NCBI GenBank assembly: GCA_029255685.2
Contig: CM055318.2
Span: 7,073,001 to 7,137,000 of the forward strand
Reading direction: 5' to 3'
Source of the DNA: Silene conica
Taxonomy: Eukaryota > Streptophyta > Magnoliopsida > Caryophyllales > Caryophyllaceae
Length of the DNA: 64,000 bases
A program made the translations under genes and the position numbers. The notes below the pieces were generated by a model that had not been told where the DNA came from, did not search any database, and saw only the letters and a list, made by a program, of their open reading frames with translations. Shown here piece by piece: positions 57,534 through 64,000 of this stretch (position 1 is the stretch's first letter; each line of letters starts with the position of its first letter).

Positions 57534-60500
57534 TACAATCTTGATGAGAAGATATTGGATATTCGATTTTATAAATGTTGTTGGGTTAGGTACAAAGAAT
57601 GTAGGATAACAGAATTCTATTGAAAAGAAAATTTGAAACTACTCTCAGAGTTTGTATTTCCTTCTCCAGTTCCTTCGACAATTCTGAAGAAATTTTTACA
57701 ACCAAGGCAATATAAATAATTAAATAGGCATGAAGAAGAAACGTGATGGCTACTGATCTTGGCTTTTAGTTTAGGTTTTTGTTTGTGATGCTAATTGTCT
57801 TCCTCTTTAAATAGAAATCATGTGCAAATTAATTGCAAATTTTATTTTAGCAAGAAGGTTAATTAAGAGTCACACATTGCAGGCTCCTAAAATAAGACGG
57901 GGAATCAGCAACATCTGAACTTAGTGTGTTCATTTTCTTGTCATTTATAATTTATATATGCCCCTTTCTGTAATTCTAATGCTTTTAACTTTGTGTTTAT
58001 GTCTTCGTTTCCCTTCCCCTCGTCATTCCTATTTACCTACGAAGTATCATTTTTATGAAGATTTGTATTTGGATTTGATGTATAAATGAGATTGAGAAAA
58101 ATAGAAATTTGAAATTTGAGAGTCTTTTCTGATTTTCCTTTTCCATTTAATTCTTTGGTCATTGCCTTATATTCTATCAATATGATGAAGAATTATTGTT
58201 TTCGACTTGAAGAAGAAATTTCTCTATAGGTAAATGTCCTACAAGTAAAATGGGGAATGGGTCTACTAGTCTTGTTTGGTGGATTTCTTACATTCAGTTA
58301 TATCAGCTTGTATTTCCAGTTTCTTAGAACAGCTGTATCAGTGTATTTGCGTGTGAAGCTCTCTGCAAGTTCATTATAGGCTTTCTTAGTCACTTGCATG
58401 AACTTGGATTACGGTTGACGGCTCTAAACCACTCTTGTCTGGGACCTTTTCGTACCACGCCTGAGCTTTATTGTAATCAAGCTCATCACACCTGCCTCCA
58501 ACAAACATCTCAGGTACGCTGTTCACAACTTTCTTTCTTTTCCTAAATTCATGCATCCGCGATCAGGGGGGCAGGGGACACATCAGGAAATGTCGTGTTG
58601 TCGTAGAATAATTATACACCGTAGCTGTATGGCGCACAAACACAATCTTGTTCATTAACTTATTCAACTAATTGACAATGCTCACTCATGTTTTTGTCTG
58701 GGATTCATAACTGTGCGAAATTGCAGTACAATCGGTGAGACTGGTTTGAAGAATTTATTCATTTTGGAGGAAGTTATCAACAGTGTCACTGGTTTCACGA
58801 AGGTTGGCTGGAGGTATGACATGCTTGTGAACTACTGTCTCTGTTGATTTTCTTGGCGGTCTTTTCAGACTTCTGGTTAAGTCCCTACCGGTGTGCTGCT
58901 TTTCGGAAGTCTCTTATCTTAATAGCCTACTAATAAGACTACTTATCAGAAAAGGTACCTCGTCACAAACAAGGTTCTCTTAGCCTCTTTCTCCATTTGC
59001 ATTTTGAAGTTTACGCCTCTTATATTTGGTTTTTCTAAGTTCTAACTATTGATTTTTTTAATGTCCCATTCTTCATTTGACTATGTTGTTGGTTCCGTCA
59101 AGGTTGCCAAATTTGTTATGCCATATCCATATGCCACATTTGAGATTAAATATGCTTCTATAGTGTTGGTCATATTGATTTTTACTAAGCCCCGTGATAT
59201 CAGATACCTTAACTGATGCTGGACTTGCTAGAAGATCAATTGAATCCGGAAACCCAAAGTTATGTACTACCGATGGGTCTAAATATCTGATTCCAGAGGT
59301 TCGTGTTTTTGGCTCGTCTCTTTGGCTAGAAGTATGAGAATGGTGTATGAGTGTATCTGCGTGCTTCTGTTTGCGAATGTAAGACCGGAAATTAAGTTAG
59401 GGACATCATATGGAAAAAAATTGGACATCATCGGAAGAAAACCTGAGAAACCCGATTAGGAATCCTATTAGGCTGTGTGTGTGTGTGTAACGTACTCACT
59501 CCCTTGCCCTCGCACACCAGCAAAACTTCTCGTATTTGTCCTATCACCCTTGACTACTCATTTCCCCCAATTTTCTACTTCACATGAATCTGCACTGCAC
59601 TTTCTGTGTTAACCAAACGGCCCCTATGTTCCTATTTATTTTTGTTTCTAACAGTCTGGGCCCTTTTTCCATGGAAAATCATACTGTTAACTCACGGCGC
59701 TACGGGAGTTAGCCGCAGCCACGAATGATATATATACTATGGTTGCTTTAGCTTTACTCATATCAGTAGTCGCATATATATGCCTCATTAACACCTTATG
59801 AGTTTATATATCCATCCCGTTAACATCCGTACATTTAGGTTGGCTTCTAACGGATCAAGTTTGGGAAGCAACTTTCCCTATATTATGCGTAGAACGATTT
59901 ATCCAATTAATATTATGAAATTATGTTCAACTTTATTAATTACCCTCCAGTAAGATAACTTCTAAGTGAGAAGGACATTAAAATTTGGGGATGTCTTACA
60001 TTTTTTTCCTATATTTTTCCATATTTTATGGTATAACCTTACTTTTTAGTTAAAAATCTTTAACTGTTTATAATTCTTGGTTACAAACTCTTATAATGAT
60101 TTTTGGCCGTTTGTAATTCTTGGCTACAAATTCAAATGATGACACTTTTTTTTCAAGCTAAAGATCTTGTAGAGATATCAACTTGGAAAAAAAAATCGCT
60201 ACTTTATAGAGTCAATAGGTCCTCTATTGTGACGGTATATCGTCACAAGCTTGCGACAGGTCAAATACTTCCATTGATTAGATAAGACAAGAATGTAAGT
60301 GCATAGAAAATGACAAATGATTTGTCTTTATCTCCCAAAATGAATTTTATTTGACCCGTCGCAAGCTTGTGACGGATAAAGCCGTCACAAGCTTGCGACG
60401 GATAAAGCCGTCATAAATGAGAATTTGTGTTATAAAGTAGCGCGAATTATAGTTTATTTTGTCAAAAGAAAAGTTTAAACGATTATAATTCCTACTACAA

Positions 60501-61804
60501 GTTTATAAAATGACAATATTTTTTCAAATCGAATTTCTTATAAGTCATTCAATTTGAAAAATAGTATCGTCGTGTTTTAAGCTTGTGTAACAGGAATATT
60601 AATAACTTTACTTTTTCACACTGTACACTTGTACCTACATTTTTTCATAAAATTTCCATAGTTAAGCCTCAAGATCACTTTAAAATTTTGGTTGTAATAG
60701 TTCATCTATCCTTAATAATAGTTCATCTATCCTTAATAATAGTTGGGCTTCAGGCCCAGGCCTAGCTATTGTTAATATTATTATCAATAAGTAGGTCTTC
60801 TTTAAGTTAAGACGAGTTAAAATTGAAAAAGTCGAGGGAATAAAAATAATTTTGTCATATCTATGTAAATGAGTTATTATTTGGTCCGTCTTAAACTTAA
60901 GACGGATATTTCTATCGTAAATGGGAATTTGTGCATTTCTATTATCGTGACTATCAATTATAGACGGTCAACGGGTCAAAGCCTTTTTAGTGTAAAAAAG
61001 AAAGTACTCAACAAAAAACCAAAAAATATTAGTATATAGAATCTCTAAATAATTTTGTAAATAATGTTATTACAAGAATTTTAGAGATTCGGTTTTTCAA
61101 TAGAGTTATTGAGAAATTTTTCACACATAGAAAAACGGAGTTGTATAACTTTTTTTACATGTTATATCTCCATTAATTTAGTACACAAATTCTTATTTCA
61201 ACGTCATTATCTATCTTAAAGATAAGACAATTTTACCTTTTTTTAATATTAAACGTTTGACAAAATACCTACTGGAGCGCTATACTCCTCTAGAGAGGGC
61301 CAGAGCCGGAAGGATTTCTCCATTTGTCATAATCGAAAAAGAAAAGCAAAAGTAAGATTACTCCAATGGCAATACCGTAATTCCCAGCAAAACCAAGCCC
61401 AAATTCCAACCAACCCATATGGTATTTCCGAAATTCACCAATTCCCACCCATTCCCAATTTCATACCATATCAAACGACGCGTATCCCCACCCTTGATCA
61501 TAAACAAACACACCTACATCCACTCCTTCATCCTCACCCTCCATTACTCCACGTCACCGATCCTCATCTCCCTAATCCAACGCTCCACATTCCTCCTCCT
61601 AACCCTAACCTCAGCCAATATCCCCCTTCCCCCTCCCAAAAAAACACGAAAACTCAAACACTCTGCAAATCACCACCACCACCCAGCACAAACAAACGTA
61701 AACAAACGTAGTTGCTCTTTCGTATACGGTTTTATCGTATTGTATTGTATTTAATTTAAAAGCAGACGGAAACGGTAAATTAATTAATTATTATATTTTA
61801 TTGG
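57534..61804. other. pBrp 3' flank and intergenic, MITE remnants
   Basis: 57534 to about 58100 is the likely 3' UTR and flank. 58440-59300 contains exon-like text listed separately. 59500-61200 holds Mutator-like MITE remnants of the GAATTTGTG family, at 60240-60435 (GACGGATAAAGCCGTC twice), 60792-60928 (TAGGTCTTC...GAATTTGTG) and near 61186 (CACAAATTC, reversed). A (TG)8 run lies at about 59473. 61260-61800 is the promoter and leader of the ANP32-like gene. Confidence 0.5.
58440..59299 (+). pseudogene. exon-like pieces of an unidentified gene
   Basis: Three stretches look coding and are bounded by splice-like signals. The first (to 58511/GTACGC) can be read as SFIVIKLITPASNKHLS. The second (58727-58813, AG before, GTATGA after) reads TIGETGLKNLFILEEVINSV then TGFTKVGW. 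The third (about 59200-59298, GTTCGT after) reads SDTLTDAGLARRSIESGNPK then LCTTDGSKYLIPE. I do not recognise the protein and could not prove that phases join, so it may be a fragment of a dead gene or chance. Confidence 0.25.
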
Positions 61805-63010
61805 ATGGACGAGATCTGGGAGAGAGCGGTGTTAACGGCGTTAGAGGGTGAAACGGATTCAACAACAGTTAAAACCCTAACCCTAGACGGCGCTGTTAAG
61901 TGTTTACACGGCCGTTTACCTGGGAGGAGTATTTTGGAGAAGTATCAGAATTTACAGCATTTGTCGTTAGCCAATATAGGGGTGAGTAGTTTGGAGCAGT
62001 TTCCGAGGTTGAGGAAGTTGCAGAAGTTGGTATTGTCGGATAATCGGATATCCGGTGGGTTAGAGTGGTTGGTTGAAGCCGGGTTGGATTCGTTGAGGGA
62101 TTTGGATTTGAGTAATAATCGGATTGGGTTTGTTGAGGATCTTGCTCCTTTGGCTGAGTTGAGGATTGTTTCGCTTGATTTGTATGAGTGTCCGGTTACC
62201 AGAGGGGAGGATTATCGGGTTAGGGTTTTTGGGTTGATTAAGAGTTTGAGGTATTTGGATAAGATGGATGTTGAGGGGAGTGAACGGTTGGAGGAGTCTG
62301 ATGAGGAGGAGGATGACGAGGAGGACGAGGACGAGGAGGAGGAAGTCGAGGAGGAAGTTGAGGATGTAGAGGAAGAGGATCCTGGGAGTGGGGAGGTTGA
62401 TGGGGATGGGGACGGGGACGGGGATGGGTTGAGTATGGTTGGGTTGAGTAATGGGTTTGGTAGGGGGGAGGAGATTGTTGATGTAGACGAGGAAGAGAGC
62501 GAGGCGGATGAGGAGGAAATGGTGATGGAGACTGTGGAGAGGAGGGAAAATGGGGTGTATAATGGAGAGGAGGATAGATATAGAGTGGAGGCTGTGGTGG
62601 AGGATGAGGGGGATGGGGATGAGGAGGATGAGGAGTCAGCGGAGGAGATTGATGAGGACGATGGAGAGGAGGATGAGGATGTGGTAGAGGTACATGATGT
62701 AGGTGATAGTGATGACGAGGAGGATGGTGAGGAGGGGGACGAGGAATTTGATGATGAGGAGGATGAAGAAGATGAGGTGGATAATGATGAGGTTGAGGTG
62801 GCTGGAGGAGAGAGTTCTGGGAGATCGTCGAGTGATGGAGAGATTGATGGGCATGAACATGGGGAGGATGATGAGGATGATAATGGGGAGACAGGGGAGG
62901 AGGTTGGTGTTGAGGATGTTAGAGATTCGGAATCTGAGGATGGGAATGATGATGATGATAATGATGTAGCTGGTGACGGTGATGGTGATGATGGGGAGGA
63001 TGAGGTATAA
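61805..63010 (+). CDS. acidic leucine-rich nuclear phosphoprotein 32-related protein (ANP32-like), >=401 aa
   Basis: A nuclear LRR protein with an acidic tail. Animal relatives inhibit PP2A and handle histones. It opens MDEIWERAVLTALEGETDST. Residues ~45-155 are LRRs (LQHLSLANIGVSSLEQFPRL, LQKLVLSDNRISGGLEWLVE, LRDLDLSNNRIGFVEDLAPL) closed by the LRR cap (RVRVFGLIKSLRYLDKMDVE). From ~160 to the end it is nearly all Asp/Glu with Gly/Val, over 230 residues, which is long even for this family. The frame ends GEDEV at 63010. However, GATGAG/GTATAA at 63002-63009 is a possible donor, so further exons to the right of 63010 may add a real C-terminus. The family match is by recognition of the LRR text; Arabidopsis At3g50690 is the relative I have in mind. 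Confidence 0.85.
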   Translation: MDEIWERAVLTALEGETDSTTVKTLTLDGAVKCLHGRLPGRSILEKYQNLQHLSLANIGVSSLEQFPRLRKLQKLVLSDNRISGGLEWLVEAGLDSLRDLDLSNNRIGFVEDLAPLAELRIVSLDLYECPVTRGEDYRVRVFGLIKSLRYLDKMDVEGSERLEESDEEEDDEEDEDEEEEVEEEVEDVEEEDPGSGEVDGDGDGDGDGLSMVGLSNGFGRGEEIVDVDEEESEADEEEMVMETVERRENGVYNGEEDRYRVEAVVEDEGDGDEEDEESAEEIDEDDGEEDEDVVEVHDVGDSDDEEDGEEGDEEFDDEEDEEDEVDNDEVEVAGGESSGRSSSDGEIDGHEHGEDDEDDNGETGEEVGVEDVRDSESEDGNDDDDNDVAGDGDGDDGEDEV

Positions 63011-64000
63011 CTAATTAATGAGTTCTGCCTTTTTGGGTTTTCTGATTTTAAGCTAGTTTGCACTCTGTTTGATTCTTTCGTGTCCAATGTGTGAAAATTG
63101 TGTGATTTGAGCTTAATTTTTCATTGCATGCCGGTTACTGTCCCGATTGATGCATGTTTTCGTTATGTGAATGATCTTTCTTACAAGTATTTTATCTATA
63201 GAGGACGAGATTGTGAAAAGCAGCGAACTTGTAGATTTTGGGGTTGATATGGTCCAATAAAGTGCCACTGGTTTGTTCATGAGTTTTGGGGGTATTAGCA
63301 TGGTCTTAATTTAGTTTTAAATGACGGGTGGTGGAGCTAAAAGATCAGATTATGAGATTGTTATTTGTTTTGGGTCATTAGCATGGTCTTAATTTAGGTC
63401 ATAAACTATACTGTTACCTGGCTAAATTTGATGGGTAAAACATCATATTCGAAGAATCCCTTATGTTTTAAGATCCCATGTCATATGTGAATATATCCTC
63501 TGCCGTTGGCTTAAATTTGATGTGTGTTTTAATTTTTGATTTAAAGGGTGTTTTGTTTCTTTGATCCTGGTTTTTGAACTTGTTTAATGCTTTAAGAAGT
63601 TGAGTTTCAAAGATTTTAAAGTGGGTATATTATTTTCCCGGGCTTTTGATTTATGTGTCTCTAATTATATTGCTCGGACCTTGTAAGATCCACCCCTGCT
63701 TGTAGTATCAATTTTTTTTATCATCTCCTTGTTCTATTGTTTCGTTAATGCCATGACAGACTCAGGTGATTGTAAATGGCTTCTGTGTGAATTTTCCTGA
63801 ATGGCACATAATATTCATATAACAAGTTTCCATGGATATTTTTAGCTGTTCTTCCCATGGTTGATTGTCAGTTGCATCCTTGACTATTTTTAGACTTTGT
63901 GGGTATAGTGTGGTTGGTACTTGTGATTGTGGCCTAATTTTCAGCAAATTGACAACGATGGTATTTGTACTCTTTCTTTCCGAAGACTGTCTGCCTTGTC
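63011..64000 (+). other. 3' flank or intron of the ANP32-like gene
   Basis: No second coding exon is obvious up to the window edge. T-rich intron-like sequence is present (for example TTTTTTTTATCATCTCC at 63712), fitting a long intron if the 63008 donor is used, or a 3' UTR otherwise. Confidence 0.4.

Noticed and set aside
61419-61754. 111-codon frame before the ANP32-like gene
   Set aside because: Lies in the expected promoter/leader, composition is CT-rich leader DNA, no domain.
62212-63087. 291-codon Ser-rich open frame on the minus strand
   Set aside because: It is the antisense shadow of the GAG/GAT-rich acidic tail of the ANP32-like gene; poly-Ser with no domain.

Overview
This is a 64 kb window of a flowering-plant (eudicot) nuclear genome. 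The evidence is GT-AG spliced genes whose products are plant-specific (a B3-domain protein, the plant TFIIB-related protein pBrp, a DUF1195 protein, a plastid/mitochondrial TWINKLE-type primase), together with plant transposon families (Athila-type Ty3/gypsy, Ty1/copia, L1-type LINE, Helitrons, Stowaway, hAT and Mutator-like MITEs) and AT-rich intergenic DNA. The sequence alone does not fix the species. I found no tRNA, rRNA, CRISPR or prokaryotic feature.

Layout. Positions 1-2440 hold the 5' two thirds of the U1 snRNP 70 kDa gene on the minus strand, running off the left edge. Positions 3105-16725 are a three-level nest. A decayed LINE was hit by a ~193 bp Mutator-like MITE with a perfect 9 bp target duplication, and that MITE was later hit by a young, nearly whole 12.6 kb Athila-type LTR retrotransposon. 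Positions 17852-32534 hold a 13-exon minus-strand gene for a TWINKLE-like organellar primase that lacks the helicase half. Its introns are swollen by MITEs, a satellite-like element and a head-to-head copia fossil. Positions 32.6-43.9 kb are AT-rich and gene-free, with at least two Helitrons and several MITEs.

Positions 43974-47029 encode a 179-residue DUF1195 membrane protein. A Helitron and MITEs follow. Positions 51085-52137 encode an intronless B3-domain protein with a striking 35-residue in-frame tandem repeat. Positions 54084-57533 encode the 507-residue plant-specific TFIIB-related protein (pBrp). Positions 61805-63010 encode an ANP32-like protein with LRRs and a very long acidic tail.

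Functionally the host genes are housekeeping and regulatory: splicing (U1-70K), organelle DNA priming (TWINKLE-like), transcription initiation (pBrp), transcriptional regulation (B3) and chromatin/phosphatase-type regulation (ANP32). They form no shared pathway. The DUF1195-pBrp neighbourhood looks like a conserved gene order, since I recall the Arabidopsis homologues as adjacent loci.

The most unusual observations are these: (1) a GC-rich composite motif that occurs in the Athila U3 and, inverted and duplicated, just before the env-like frame; (2) a tandem duplication of an acceptor plus exon start inside the primase gene; (3) the B3 gene's linker repeat, each unit ending in a copy of the first B3 strand; (4) a duplicated splice donor in pBrp intron 1; (5) a copia fossil whose two LTRs face opposite ways.
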